The notes: generated by a model from the letters alone, not told the origin. Numbered from the stretch's first letter, positions 1 through 9,030 are shown. The stretch: 49,276 bases of DNA from Ruminiclostridium sp. (GCA_016282095.1 JAEEJW010000171.1:1-49276), one strand, 5' to 3'. Made by a program: numbers and translations.

Positions 1-255
1 GGGGTTTGAAGCGATCACATCGGAAATATGGCTTAATTCCTCCGCAGAGAGGTCACCGCTCACATATACCGATATCTCGTTCTTTTCCTCTATATTTGCC
101 ATTATGATATTTATATCCATTGCGATGAGCACGGACAGCCCTATGAGCAGAAGGCTCACGAGCAGTACGCAGAAGCTCGCAACGGACATCATGGCATTTC
201 TGAAAACCGAACCTACCCCGCGTCTGACAAGGTAGCCGAAGTTGCTCATTCTCAT
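1..255 (-). CDS. ftsX: Cell division protein FtsX, N-terminal part (cut by window edge)
   Basis: Reading the minus strand gives MRMSNFGYLVRRGVGSVF followed by a hydrophobic segment (ASFCVLLVSLLLIGLSVLIA) and then the start of an extracytoplasmic domain. This is the usual N-terminal layout of FtsX, the membrane partner of the FtsE ATPase, which signals to peptidoglycan hydrolases during division or elongation. Only about 85 residues are inside the window; the 3' end lies beyond base 1. It follows ftsE by a few bases, and its ribosome binding site (AGAAGGAGA) overlaps the last codons of ftsE, so the two are translated from one message. The ORF track missed it because it is open-ended. Start could be codon 1 or codon 3 (MSNFGY). 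Confidence 0.9.
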   Translation of the reverse strand, partial: MRMSNFGYLVRRGVGSVFRNAMMSVASFCVLLVSLLLIGLSVLIAMDINIIMANIEEKNEISVYVSGDLSAEELSHISDVIASNP

Positions 256-262
256 TAAATGC

Positions 263-961
263 TTATTCTCCTTCTATTGCGCTTTCTATTATACCGTCGT
301 AGGCTACGCTGCCTTCCCTGAGGTTTATGACTCTGCCGCCGTAGAATTTCACCAGGTCGTGGTTATGGGTTACCATTATGACCGTCGTTCCGCAGTCGTT
401 GATATCCTGAAGCAGTTCCACGATATCATAGGAGAGCTTTGGGTCGATGTTTCCGGTAGGCTCGTCCGCTATGATGATCTTGGGGTCACAGGCGAAGGCG
501 CGGGCTATGGCGACACGCTGCTGTTCACCGCCGGAGAGCTGGCCCGGATAGGCCTTGGCCTTGTCGGTGAGTCTTACAAGGTCGAGCACATAAGGCACGC
601 GCTGTCTGATATATTTCTTTGACTTGTCTATGACACGCAGAACGAAAGCCACATTCTCGTAAACGGTAAGCGTCGGTATAAGCCTGAAATCCTGGAATAT
701 CATACCGAGGGAACGCCTGAAATACGGGAGCTTGCGGTTTCTGAGCTTTTTGAGGTTATAGCCGTTGACGAACACTCTGCCGCCCGTAGGCTGTATCTCA
801 CGGGTAAGCAGCTTGAGCAGAGTACTCTTGCCCGCGCCGCTGTCGCCGACGATGAATACGAACTCACCGTCGTTTATGCGTATATTCACATCGTTGAGCG
901 CGTCAACGCCGCCCTTCACGCCGTCAACGTAGTGGACGTCCACATTCTTTAATTCTACCAT
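263..961 (-). CDS. ftsE: Cell division ATP-binding protein FtsE
   Basis: This 232-residue ABC ATPase carries Walker A (GDSGAGKST, about residue 40), the Q-loop region ([10 protein letters not shown]), the ABC signature LSGGEQQR and Walker B IIIADEPT followed by the H-loop [14 protein letters not shown] and the direct coupling to ftsX identify FtsE rather than a generic exporter ATPase. It acts at the cytoplasmic face of the membrane and powers conformational signalling through FtsX. Length is normal for the family (about 220-235). The start is supported by CGGAGATAATTAATG. It lies downstream of a regulator gene whose terminator occupies the gap. I could not find a convincing separate promoter. 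Confidence 0.95.
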   Translation of the reverse strand: MVELKNVDVHYVDGVKGGVDALNDVNIRINDGEFVFIVGDSGAGKSTLLKLLTREIQPTGGRVFVNGYNLKKLRNRKLPYFRRSLGMIFQDFRLIPTLTVYENVAFVLRVIDKSKKYIRQRVPYVLDLVRLTDKAKAYPGQLSGGEQQRVAIARAFACDPKIIIADEPTGNIDPKLSYDIVELLQDINDCGTTVIMVTHNHDLVKFYGGRVINLREGSVAYDGIIESAIEGE

Positions 962-976
962 TAATTATCTCCGTTT

Positions 977-1020
977 AAAAACAATATCCGAGGCAGAACA
1001 TGGTCTGCCTCGTCCGATAT
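977..1020 (-). terminator. Rho-independent terminator of the PucR-type regulator gene
   Basis: A perfect 9-bp stem CGAGGCAGA / TCTGCCTCG with a 6-base loop, extended by an ATATC/GATAT outer pairing, is followed on the minus strand by TTGTTTTT. It lies between the regulator stop and ftsE. Confidence 0.8.
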
Positions 1021-1088
1021 TCTATGCCTGCGCAAGGCCGGGGAGCCGTTTTGCCGGTTCCCTGTTCCCTGCCTGCCGAAGCGGCCGA

Positions 1089-2174
1089 TCAGAACTTAAC
1101 GGGGTCGGCAGAAAGGTATTTCTTGACCATGAGAGCTATCTTGAATATGATAGCGTGGTCGAACTCGCGGAGATCAAGGCCGGTGAGCTTCTTGATCTTG
1201 TCGAGTCTGTAAACGAGTGTGTTTCTGTGTACGAACAGCTTTCTCGATGTCTCGGAAACATTGAGGTTGTTTTCGAAGAATCTCTGTATCGTGAACAGTG
1301 TCTCGTGATCGAGGGACTCTATCGAACCCTTCTTGAACACTTCCTTGAGGAAGGTCTCACAAAGCGTTGTAGGCAGGTGATAGATAAGTCTCGCGATACC
1401 GAGGTTGTCGTAGCTTACGATGTTCTTTTCGGTGTCGAATACCTTGCCGACTTCAATTGCGATCTGGGCTTCCTTGAACGAACGCGCAAGATCCTTAACG
1501 CCGATGACAGGTGTGCCGATACCGATGTTGACGCGTGTGAAGAACTCTGTCTGGAGCGTATCAGCTATTGAGCGCGCCAGCTTTTCGAGATCCTTTACGT
1601 CTATGCCGCTCTTGATCTCCTTGACCAGAACTATCTCGCTCTCGGTGATATTGAATACGAAGTCCTTGTTCTTGTCCGGGAAGAGGTTCTGGATAACGTC
1701 ATAAGCCGAAACGTCGTTGGACGAGATGATGCTTATGAGGAAGACCACGCGGTTGATATCCGCGTTGAAATGCAGCTCGCGGGATTTTATGCTTATATCT
1801 CCGGGGAGCACATTGTCGAGGATTATGTTCTTTACGAAGTTGTTGCGGTCATACTTCTCGTCATAGTACTGCTTGATGCTCGACAGTGATATAGCGAGTA
1901 TGGAAGCGTACTTGCCCGCCATTTCGTCCGTTCCTTCGACAAATACCGCGTAATCCGGCTTTACATGAACACCGAACGGCTTGTAGGTATAACCGTCACG
2001 GATAAAGATATCGTGCGAATCACTGAACTCTATCGAGAAGAAATCATTGGAGGTGCCGATCTTCGACAGCTCACTGCAAGCAACTATTGTCGCATTCTCA
2101 TCGATAACGCCGATGATTCTTCCGACGGTATCTCTCATCTGATGAACTACTCCCTGAAATAATCTGTTTGACAT
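1089..2174 (-). CDS. PucR/CdaR-family helix-turn-helix transcriptional regulator
   Basis: The C-terminus (FFENNLNVSETSRKLFVHRNTLVYRLDKI, then a KKLTGLDLREF helix) is the characteristic PucR-type HTH_30 domain. It is preceded by a GGDEF-like/GAF-like middle region (RVNIGIGTPVIGVKDLARSFKEA), as in the CdaR family of sugar-diacid and purine regulators. The ligand and targets cannot be read from the sequence. The ORF track begins at 2345, but the first 57 codons fall in the promoter/leader. I prefer MSNRLFQG at 2174, preceded by AAAGGACAG, giving 361 residues. It is divergent from metG and monocistronic, with its own terminator. Its own promoter is predicted at 2317-2345. Confidence 0.85.
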   Translation of the reverse strand: MSNRLFQGVVHQMRDTVGRIIGVIDENATIVACSELSKIGTSNDFFSIEFSDSHDIFIRDGYTYKPFGVHVKPDYAVFVEGTDEMAGKYASILAISLSSIKQYYDEKYDRNNFVKNIILDNVLPGDISIKSRELHFNADINRVVFLISIISSNDVSAYDVIQNLFPDKNKDFVFNITESEIVLVKEIKSGIDVKDLEKLARSIADTLQTEFFTRVNIGIGTPVIGVKDLARSFKEAQIAIEVGKVFDTEKNIVSYDNLGIARLIYHLPTTLCETFLKEVFKKGSIESLDHETLFTIQRFFENNLNVSETSRKLFVHRNTLVYRLDKIKKLTGLDLREFDHAIIFKIALMVKKYLSADPVKF

Positions 2175-2316
2175 AATACTGCCCTGTCCTTTCTGCGGCT
2201 TCAGCCATTGCCCGCCGGGCTTTCCGTCTCTCGACCCCGTGGTCGCGCACTTACCTGCGGCGGTAGTTTTTTTACGTTCTTTTCGCATAAAAATATGCAA
2301 AATCATACATACTTCT

Positions 2317-2345
2317 ATTTTAATAGAAAATTCAAAAAAAATCAA
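2317..2345 (-). promoter_or_regulatory. Predicted sigma-A promoter of the PucR-type regulator
   Basis: On the minus strand TTGATT is spaced 17 bases from TAAAAT. The leader behind it is about 140 bases and holds a small GCATA/TATGC hairpin. Position supports a start at 2174 rather than at 2345. Confidence 0.6.
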
Positions 2346-2393
2346 GTCTTTTCTGTTAAAAATGTAAATTTTTCTTATAATTTTTTTTACATA

Positions 2394-2422
2394 TTGCCAA
2401 AATGGCCGATTTGTGGTATAAT
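2394..2422 (+). promoter_or_regulatory. Predicted sigma-A promoter of metG (extended -10)
   Basis: TTGCCA (2394-2399), 17 bases, then TATAAT (2417-2422) with an extended TGG directly before it. Transcription would begin about 40 bases before the metG start. There is no room for a T-box or SAM riboswitch between it and the gene. Confidence 0.8.
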
Positions 2423-2468
2423 ATTTACTGATTTATTATACTCGTTACGATAAAAAGGAGCTGTTATT

Positions 2469-4400
2469 ATGAGCAAGACATTCTATATAACCACGCCCAT
2501 CTACTATCCGTCCGGAAATCCTCATATCGGTCACTGCTACACCACTGTAGCCTGTGATGTCATCGCCCGCTTCAAGAGAATGCAGGGCTATGATGTGCTT
2601 TTCTCCACCGGCACGGACGAGCACGGCGCAAAGATACAGCAGAAAGCGGAATCCGAAGGAAAGACCCCCAAGGAGTACGTTGACGGCATAGTTGCGAACT
2701 TCAAGCGCCTCTGGAGCTTCATGGGCGTCAGCTATGATCGCTACATCAGAACTACCGATGAATGTCATATCCAGACAGTGCAGAATATCTTCAGGAAGCT
2801 CTATGACAAAGGCTATATCTACAAAGGCACATACAAGGGCAAGTACTGCGTCCCCTGCGAGAGCTTCTGGACAGAGACACAGCTCATCGACGGCAAATGC
2901 CCCGACTGCGGCAGAGAAGTCAAGGAAGCAGAGGAAGAAGCATATTTTCTGAAACTCTCCGTTATGACCGACAGGATAATCGACCTTCTCCGCAACACCG
3001 ACTATCTGCGCCCCGAAAGCAGAGTCAATGAAATGATAAACAACTTCGTCAAGGACGGCCTCGAAGACCTGTGCATCACAAGAACCACTGTCAAGTGGGG
3101 CATTCCTGTGCCTTTTGATGAAAAGCATACGATCTATGTGTGGGTCGATGCTCTCATAAACTATATCAGCCTTCTGGGTTACGGCAACGACACATTTAAC
3201 GATTTCGACAAATACTGGCCGGCAGATATGCACATGACCGCAAAGGAGATCGTGCGCTTCCACTCCATCGTATGGCCGGCAATGCTGATGATGCTGGATC
3301 TTCCCGTTCCGAAAAGACTTTACGGCCACGGCTGGATAACCTTCAACGGTGCCAAGATGTCCAAATCCCTGGGCAATGTTGTCGATCCTTTCGTCCTCGG
3401 CGAAAGATACGGCGTCGACGCTGTCCGCTATCAGATACTCCGCGATATGCCCTACGGCTCCGATTCCAACTTCTCCAACGAGATAATGATAAACCGCATC
3501 AACAGCGACCTTGCAAACGCGCTGGGCAACCTCGTTTCCCGCACCGTTGCAATGGCAGACAAGTACTTCGGCGGCACTCTGCCCATTGACAGAAAAGCCG
3601 AGCCGCTGGACGATGAACTCATCTCTATGGCAAAGGCTCTGCGTGAGCCCGTTTCCGCCTATATCGACGAGGCGCAGCATTCCCTCGCCCTCGCGGAGAT
3701 ATTCAAGGTGATAGACCGCGCCAACAAGTACATCGACGAGACCGAGCCGTGGGTACTCGGACGCAGCGAGGAGAACAAAGCCCGCCTTGCGTCTGTACTT
3801 TATAACCTGCTCGAAACGATCAGGATATGCTCCGTGCTTCTCAGCCCGTTCATGCCGACCACCATGCCCAAAGTATGGGAACAGATCGGCGCGAAGGAAG
3901 AAGATGTAACCTATGAAAATTCCGCCGAATTCGGTGTACTGCCTGCGGACGTTACCGTTCACAAGGGTGAGATACTCTTCCCGCGCATTGATATCGACAA
4001 GGAGATCGACGAGCTGAACGCTATGCTTACTCCCGCAAAGACGATACGCAAGGACGAAGACCTCGACAAGGCAAATATCATCACAATAGACAAGTTCATG
4101 GAAACTAAGCTCCGCACCGGCGAAGTAATCGCCTGCGAAAAGGTAGTCAAATCCAAGAAGCTGCTGAAATTGCAGATAGACGACGGCAGAAACGGCAGAC
4201 AGATAGTTTCCGGCATAGCACAGTGGTACAAACCCGAGGATCTCATCGGAAAAAAGATCATTTTCGTGGCTAATCTTGCTCCCGCAAAGCTTTGCGGCGA
4301 AGAGAGCCAAGGTATGATACTCGCGGCGGATACCGAGGGCGGTGCCGCAAGCGTCGTATTCCTTGACAGCAGCATCCCGAACGGAAGCACTATCAGATAA
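2469..4400 (+). CDS. metG: Methionine--tRNA ligase with C-terminal tRNA-binding domain
   Basis: MetRS charges tRNA(Met) with methionine in the cytosol. The class I signatures are present: the HIGH motif in PSGNPHIGHCYT (residues 19-22) and KMSKSLGN near residue 297. A zinc knuckle CVPCESFW...CPDCG lies at about residues 127-147. The last 110 residues (from about IDKFMETKLRTGEVIACEKV) form the EMAP-II-like OB-fold tRNA-binding domain found in the dimeric Firmicutes enzymes. The total of 643 residues is normal. Translation starts behind AAAAAGGAGCTGTTATT. The long antisense ORF over the whole gene (2445-4421, minus) is a shadow. Confidence 0.97.
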   Translation: MSKTFYITTPIYYPSGNPHIGHCYTTVACDVIARFKRMQGYDVLFSTGTDEHGAKIQQKAESEGKTPKEYVDGIVANFKRLWSFMGVSYDRYIRTTDECHIQTVQNIFRKLYDKGYIYKGTYKGKYCVPCESFWTETQLIDGKCPDCGREVKEAEEEAYFLKLSVMTDRIIDLLRNTDYLRPESRVNEMINNFVKDGLEDLCITRTTVKWGIPVPFDEKHTIYVWVDALINYISLLGYGNDTFNDFDKYWPADMHMTAKEIVRFHSIVWPAMLMMLDLPVPKRLYGHGWITFNGAKMSKSLGNVVDPFVLGERYGVDAVRYQILRDMPYGSDSNFSNEIMINRINSDLANALGNLVSRTVAMADKYFGGTLPIDRKAEPLDDELISMAKALREPVSAYIDEAQHSLALAEIFKVIDRANKYIDETEPWVLGRSEENKARLASVLYNLLETIRICSVLLSPFMPTTMPKVWEQIGAKEEDVTYENSAEFGVLPADVTVHKGEILFPRIDIDKEIDELNAMLTPAKTIRKDEDLDKANIITIDKFMETKLRTGEVIACEKVVKSKKLLKLQIDDGRNGRQIVSGIAQWYKPEDLIGKKIIFVANLAPAKLCGEESQGMILAADTEGGAASVVFLDSSIPNGSTIR

Positions 4401-4479
4401 GCTGTGATTCATAACCGCCAAGTCACTTCGACACAGTCTTTATTATTGTGTAAAAAATGTGTAAGCTCGGAGAGGTTTA

Positions 4480-5532
4480 ATGGGTAAGAAAAAAACAAAC
4501 AAAATATATCTGATAATATGCGGCATAGCATTTATTGTCATGGTATTCGTACTGATGTCGGAGGGCATAGATAATATATTAAATGCCCTTGCACAGCTCA
4601 ATCCCATGTTCCTGCTGCTGGCAGTCGGATGCATGGTGGTCTACTGGCTGGGCGAAGGCATAGGACTGCATCTCGCGGCAAAGAGCCTTGATCCGAAGGT
4701 GACATTCCGCACAACGATGCTGGTCACTATGATCGGACAGTACTTCAACTGCATAACGCCATTTGCATCGGGCGGACAGCCAATGCAGGCATATACTTAT
4801 TACAAGCGCGGTCTGCCGCTGAGTTCGGCGCTGACCGCTCTGCTGAGCAGATTCATAGTGTACCAGTTCACTCTGACATTGTATTCGGTGGTGTTCCTGA
4901 TATTCAAGCTGCCGATGTTCACGGAAGGCGATCTTAAACCGCTGACATTCCTTGTCATAGCCGGGTTTATCATAAACACCTTCGTTATAATCATGCTGTT
5001 CATGCTGGCTTTCTTCCGCGCCCCCACAAACAAGCTCGTTCACGGGGTGATAGTCCTGCTTGGCAAGATACACATCCTGAAGCATCCCGAAGATGTCCGG
5101 GAGTCGGTGGACAAGGAGCTCTCGCAGTACTATGAGAATTTCACGTTCATCAAAAGCCGTCCGGTCATGGTGCTGAAAATGTTTCTCGCCACAGTAATAC
5201 AGCTTCTCGTGTACTTCTCGATAACCTATGTCATATATATCGGCTTCGGCATGCGTGAAACTGACTTCTTCACGATAATTGCCTGTCAGGCGTTCGTGCT
5301 GATGATCTCCGGATTTGTGCCTCTGCCCGGTGCCATGGGCGCTGCGGAGGGCAGCTACGCGGCCTTCTTCAAGCCGATATTCGGTGATTATTACACCGGC
5401 GTTTCAACGTTTATCTGGCGTTTTCTGACTTTCTATCTGCCTATACTTATCGGAATCATCATCAACCTGCGCATGGCCAAAAGCGGTGTTGATCTCGACA
5501 ACGCTGAAAACAATATCAAGCTCGAAGAATAG
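4480..5532 (+). CDS. Flippase-like / lysylphosphatidylglycerol synthase transmembrane family protein
   Basis: A 350-residue polytopic membrane protein with about eight hydrophobic segments. The pattern is that of the LPG synthase TM family (UPF0104; the membrane half of MprF, also called flippase-like): an N-terminal segment IYLIICGIAFIVMVFVL, then QYFNCITPFASGGQPMQAY, and near the C-terminus SGFVPLPGAMGAAEGSYAAFF. The conserved FNxxTPxxxGGxP and PGxxGxxE motifs are both present. There is no cytosolic aminoacyltransferase domain, so it is not a full MprF. A role in lipid or polyprenyl-linked glycan translocation is plausible but unproven. The start follows GGAGAGGTTTA. It lies 79 bases after metG, without a clear promoter, and ends in a terminator. 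Confidence 0.85.
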   Translation: MGKKKTNKIYLIICGIAFIVMVFVLMSEGIDNILNALAQLNPMFLLLAVGCMVVYWLGEGIGLHLAAKSLDPKVTFRTTMLVTMIGQYFNCITPFASGGQPMQAYTYYKRGLPLSSALTALLSRFIVYQFTLTLYSVVFLIFKLPMFTEGDLKPLTFLVIAGFIINTFVIIMLFMLAFFRAPTNKLVHGVIVLLGKIHILKHPEDVRESVDKELSQYYENFTFIKSRPVMVLKMFLATVIQLLVYFSITYVIYIGFGMRETDFFTIIACQAFVLMISGFVPLPGAMGAAEGSYAAFFKPIFGDYYTGVSTFIWRFLTFYLPILIGIIINLRMAKSGVDLDNAENNIKLEE

Positions 5533-5560
5533 CCTGCTTCAGAAATTCTTGTAAAAATCA

Positions 5561-5598
5561 AAATCTGCGCCTTTTGTCCTGAAAGCGCAGATTTTTTT
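5561..5598 (+). terminator. Rho-independent terminator after the flippase-like gene
   Basis: A 10-bp perfect stem AAATCTGCGC / GCGCAGATTT (5561-5570 and 5585-5594) runs into a TTTTTTT tract on the plus strand. Confidence 0.9.
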
Positions 5599-5686
5599 GG
5601 TTTTCGTTCTTATTTCTTCGATACTATTGCAGTACTCAAAGAATCCGCAAGGCGAAGCGTCTTATTGCTCCCGTCTCAGACGACTC

Positions 5687-6178
5687 TTACAAAGTCTTAT
5701 AATACAGCATTATATCGTCATAGGAGCCGTCGGGGAGAAGGAAACCGTCGGGTATAGTGCCGAGGGATACAAAACCGAGGCTTTCGTAGAGCTTCTGGGC
5801 TCCGGCGTTCGAGGCGGTCACGGCGTTGAACTGCATGATGTGAAAGCCACGCTCCTTGCCCTTGTTAAGTGAGTGTTCCACAAGCATCCGTCCTATACCG
5901 TATCTGCGTGCGTTCTTTGCTACGGCGTAGCTCGCGTTGCAGATGTGACTGCATCTGCCCACGTTGTTCGGGTGAAGTATGTACAGCCCTACGATATCAT
6001 GGCTGTCCGCATCTTCGGCAACACCCGTGAAAGTCTGTGATGTGAAGAAATTCGCTGCTGTATGGCTGTCCAGCTTGTTGCTCTGCGGAAATGCGTTGGC
6101 ATCATCGACGACCTCGTTCCATATCGCGATCATTTCATCGAGGTCATTCGGTTCAAATTCTCTGATGTTTATATCCAT
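5687..6178 (-). CDS. GNAT-family N-acetyltransferase
   Basis: A 163-residue single GNAT domain. The N-terminal strand and helix read IREFEPNDLDEMIAIWNEV. The acetyl-CoA-binding motif A is ASYAVAKNARRYGIGRMLVEH, with the RxxGxG phosphate-binding loop, and motif B is LYESLGFVSLGTIPDGF. Such proteins transfer acetyl from acetyl-CoA to an amine; the substrate cannot be told. The family often includes amino-acid-analogue resistance enzymes and phosphinothricin-type acetyltransferases. The start has only a weak ribosome binding site (AGCGGTGA). It lies downstream of the surface-protein array but is separated from it by a terminator. Confidence 0.85.
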   Translation of the reverse strand: MDINIREFEPNDLDEMIAIWNEVVDDANAFPQSNKLDSHTAANFFTSQTFTGVAEDADSHDIVGLYILHPNNVGRCSHICNASYAVAKNARRYGIGRMLVEHSLNKGKERGFHIMQFNAVTASNAGAQKLYESLGFVSLGTIPDGFLLPDGSYDDIMLYYKTL

Positions 6179-6213
6179 ATTATCACCGCTGTCCCTTGTA
6201 TACCACTTCAGAC

Positions 6214-6241
6214 AAAAAGCTCCGACTTTGCGGAGCTTTTT
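6214..6241 (-). terminator. Terminator of the first SPDTG surface-protein gene
   Basis: Perfect 11-bp stem AAAAAGCTCCG / CGGAGCTTTTT with a 6-base loop. Read on the minus strand it ends in CTTTTTGT just after the stop of the 6263-7639 gene. Confidence 0.85.
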
Positions 6242-6262
6242 GTTATTGTCAATATCGATTGA

Positions 6263-7639
6263 TTACTTTCTCTTCTTTGCGATCACGAAAGCACCTGCGG
6301 CAGCTACTGCAAGACCTGCAACAGCAGCAACATCAGCAACGCCTGTGTCAGGAGAACCCTTGCTTGTTTCAGCAGCAGCAGCTACATCACCGGCAGCGGG
6401 AGCTTCTTCAACTGTCTCCTCGGGAGCGGGAGCGATAAGTTCAGGAGTCTCTTCCTTCTCAACTTCTACAGGGGTTGTGGACCAGAGAACTTCGCCGTCA
6501 GCGTCGAGAACTTCGATCTGAAGGATAGTTACGCTGCCGCCCCATGTCTGCATCCAGAGATGAGCGTATGTATCATCCGCGGAGAAGATAGGCTCTGTAT
6601 CCATCCACTCGATGATGCCGTTCTCGAAGTCAGGAGTGATCTCCTTTTCGCCGCTTGCCTTGCCCCACTCGTGAGCTTCCCAGCCGGTGGATTCGGAGTT
6701 AGCGCCGATACCGCCGCCGATCCATGCAGCATCGTCAGCAACTTCTGCATCGTCAAAATCTACAGTATATCTGATACCGTAAACATCGAGTATCTCATCT
6801 GTCATACCAACATAAAGAGAAGCTTCGCCGCTGTCAGCGCCGGAAAGGATACGGAAATAACCATTATCGTTTACTTCGTCGGGGGTGTAGTCTGTTTTGG
6901 GATCAATGACTAAATCGAGATCATCATCATCGTCGTCATCGTCAGCATCGATAACCTCTTCCTCAGCTGTATCAGCCTTGTCGGTATCTTCGCCTTCAGT
7001 AACGGTTTCTTCCTCTGCGGCAGCCTCAGCTTCTTCCTCAGCGGGAGCTTCTTCTGCGGGAGCTGCGCCGATCTCACCGGCTACGCCGCCCTTGACATAC
7101 TTGAAATCATATACGGTAACGGTAGCTTCGATATCGCCGTAAGCATCAAGATCAGCCTTCGGGATCTCTACTTTGTAGATGTCGAATGTGCCGTCAATAC
7201 CGGGGTTGTACTGATCCTTTACGATGTCCTTGGAAATATCGATCGTACCTTCGCTGATAACGCCGTTTGCACCTGTGAGCTTGTAGTCAACCTTTGCTGT
7301 GTAGCTGTCGCCGATCTCGAACTCAGCCTTGTTGCTGCCGTCCTTGTCGGTGAAGAACTGGAGACCGAACTGAACTGTGTCATCGCCCTTGGGGTTGATG
7401 TCAGCAGCCTTTGCTGTGCACTTGAGTGTGCCCTTGCCGTCAGCTTCTTCAAACTTAACTGTGCCGCCGGATGTCCATGCCCAGTTAGATGTGCCCATAG
7501 CCCAGATCTGTGCGCCGAAGTCGGAATACTCGACAACGCCGTTAAGATCGTATGCGCTGGAAACGATAGCAGTGGATGTAGCCATTAAAGCTGCTGCTAA
7601 TGCGGCAGAACCGATTCTGCCAAATCTTCTGAATTTCAT
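6263..7639 (-). CDS. Secreted surface protein with SPDTG sorting signal and poly-Asp linker (array member 1)
   Basis: The protein has 458 residues. A signal peptide (MKFRRFGRIGSAALAAALMA...SSA) leads into a beta-rich domain beginning YDLNGVVEYSDFGAQIWAMG with a W-rich SNWAWTSG motif (to about residue 185). An acidic Glu/Ala linker with a run of eight Asp follows (about 195-250). A second beta-sandwich-like domain starts at GYFRILSGAD and ends ILQIEVLDADGEVLW. The C-terminus is a sorting signal: SPDTG, hydrophobic span, KKRK. SPDTG fits the (S/N/P)PxTG class recognised by class B-type sortases such as that of C. difficile; no sortase gene is in this window. The ligand is unknown; the second domain could bind carbohydrate. 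Ribosome binding site CAGGAGGACAACTCAA. No separate promoter is evident; read-through from the upstream array member is likely. Confidence 0.8.
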   Translation of the reverse strand: MKFRRFGRIGSAALAAALMATSTAIVSSAYDLNGVVEYSDFGAQIWAMGTSNWAWTSGGTVKFEEADGKGTLKCTAKAADINPKGDDTVQFGLQFFTDKDGSNKAEFEIGDSYTAKVDYKLTGANGVISEGTIDISKDIVKDQYNPGIDGTFDIYKVEIPKADLDAYGDIEATVTVYDFKYVKGGVAGEIGAAPAEEAPAEEEAEAAAEEETVTEGEDTDKADTAEEEVIDADDDDDDDDLDLVIDPKTDYTPDEVNDNGYFRILSGADSGEASLYVGMTDEILDVYGIRYTVDFDDAEVADDAAWIGGGIGANSESTGWEAHEWGKASGEKEITPDFENGIIEWMDTEPIFSADDTYAHLWMQTWGGSVTILQIEVLDADGEVLWSTTPVEVEKEETPELIAPAPEETVEEAPAAGDVAAAAETSKGSPDTGVADVAAVAGLAVAAAGAFVIAKKRK

Positions 7640-7701
7640 TTGAGTTGTCCTCCTGAATTTTTTTCGCGGCTTTCGGGCCGCTGTGGTTTTTAACGTTTTA
7701 A

Positions 7702-7731
7702 ATGACCGGGACCGTTACCGATCCCGGTCAT
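7702..7731 (-). terminator. Hairpin between array members 1 and 2 (weak terminator or processing site)
   Basis: Perfect 10-bp stem ATGACCGGGA / TCCCGGTCAT. On the minus strand it is followed by TTTAAAACGTTAAAAACC, which is not a proper T tract. A second smaller hairpin (GCGGC...GCCGC) follows at about 7668-7682. Partial read-through to gene 1 is therefore likely. Confidence 0.5.
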
Positions 7732-7752
7732 AACAGTTCCAATTTTATGAGC

Positions 7753-9030
7753 TTACTTTCTCTTCTTTGCTACTACTACTGCGCCTGCAGCGATTACTGC
7801 GAGACCTGCAACAGCAGCCACATCGGCAACACCTGTATCAGGCGAGCCCTTGGAAGTTTCTGCAGCAGCAGCCACATCACCGGATACGGGAGCGGGAGCG
7901 GGTTCTTCTTCGATAACGTCGCCGCGGCCTGCATCGGGAGCTACCCATTCAACTATAACATTGTTGTCAGCATCGAGGAATCTGAGAGCCAGAACCTTAG
8001 CGCCTGCTTCTGTGCCGTTCCACCAGTTCTGAACCTGGAGTTCAGCAAATGCTGCCTTGCCGTCTTCGTCTACTGTATAAGCAGATTCAAGAGGAGCACC
8101 GAGGTCAAGGATAGTCTGTGTAGCAAATCCGTCGGGAGCAAGAGCCTCGTTAGCGTTTGCAGCACCGAATTCAGCGCCCATGTTCCATGTTTCGCCGTTT
8201 ACAAGACCGTTAGCGATGCCGGCACCGCCGCACCACTTCTCACCGGGTGTCCAGCTGAAGTCAGCTTCGATCTTTGTGAACTTGTTCCAGCCTTCGCCGA
8301 GAAGTGCAACAAGGTCAAGCTTGCCGCCGAGCTCGAAGGATTCGTTCATTTCCTTCATAGCCTCGAAATCATACTGATCCCATGCATCAGCGCTGGCAGC
8401 AGCCTCATCCGCACCGTCGAGACCCTTGACTGTGAATGTAACTTCGATTTTATCGTCAAAGCTGATTGTGCTCTTGTCGATAGCGGGATCCTTGAGTGTA
8501 TCGCCGTACTCGTTCTGGATCTCTATTCTGAGCTTGCCGTTGCCTTCGATATCGCCGTAGAGGATCTTGGAGAGATCAACAGCGATGTCATTGGTAGTTC
8601 CGTCAGCATTGTATGTCTTGATAGCGAGATCTTCGATAGTAATGCCCTTCTGCTGTGCGAAAGCCATCTTCTCAGCAGTAGTCTTGAGGTCGTCATATCC
8701 CTCAGCGCCCTTGCCGAAACCGTATTCTTCTGCGAGGCCTTCGATATCTACGCAGAATACCATTGCGCCGTTAGCCTGAACGACTGTGAGTTCGCCTGTT
8801 TCCTCGTCTTCAGCCTTTGCGCCGTCGATAGAACTGTCGATATATACTGTGTATGTACCGTCGCCTGTTACGTCAGCTGTTCCCGGGCAGGAAGCCGCAT
8901 CCCATACACCCCATGCCCAACTGTCATCAGTGTACATAAGGAAAGCATCGTTTGCACTTGCAGCAGCAGCAAGAGCTGTTGCGGCAACTGCGGTCGCCAT
9001 TACGCCCGCAAATAAATTCTTCAGTTTCAT
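7753..9030 (-). CDS. Secreted surface protein with SPDTG sorting signal (array member 2)
   Basis: The protein has 425 residues. Its signal peptide is MKLKNLFAGVMATAVAATALAAAASA. Domain 1 starts NDAFLMYTDDSWAWGVWD with a GDGTYTVYID strand and ends KIEVTFTVKGL; it resembles the single domain of member 3. Domain 2 (about residues 225-360) has WCGGAGIANG and KVLALRFLDADNNVIVEW and resembles domain 2 of member 1 (WIGGGIGANS, ILQIEVLDADGEVLW). The C-terminus GDVAAAAETSKGSPDTG plus hydrophobic span and KKRK is nearly identical to member 1. It is expected to be sortase-attached to the wall; the binding target is unknown. Strong promoter at 9111-9139, ribosome binding site CGGAGGATTATTTA. Confidence 0.8.
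   Translation of the reverse strand: MKLKNLFAGVMATAVAATALAAAASANDAFLMYTDDSWAWGVWDAASCPGTADVTGDGTYTVYIDSSIDGAKAEDEETGELTVVQANGAMVFCVDIEGLAEEYGFGKGAEGYDDLKTTAEKMAFAQQKGITIEDLAIKTYNADGTTNDIAVDLSKILYGDIEGNGKLRIEIQNEYGDTLKDPAIDKSTISFDDKIEVTFTVKGLDGADEAAASADAWDQYDFEAMKEMNESFELGGKLDLVALLGEGWNKFTKIEADFSWTPGEKWCGGAGIANGLVNGETWNMGAEFGAANANEALAPDGFATQTILDLGAPLESAYTVDEDGKAAFAELQVQNWWNGTEAGAKVLALRFLDADNNVIVEWVAPDAGRGDVIEEEPAPAPVSGDVAAAAETSKGSPDTGVADVAAVAGLAVIAAGAVVVAKKRK

Noticed and set aside
2175-2468. T-box or SAM riboswitch before metG
   Set aside because: The metG promoter lies only about 40 bases before the start, leaving no space; the rest belongs to the divergent regulator's leader.
2445-4421. 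658-residue ORF antisense to metG
   Set aside because: Shadow of the high-GC codon pattern; no ribosome binding site or family, and metG is complete.
7702-9015. 437-residue plus-strand ORF over surface protein 2
   Set aside because: Antisense shadow of a gene with promoter, ribosome binding site and signal peptide; translation is Cys/Ser-rich without pattern.
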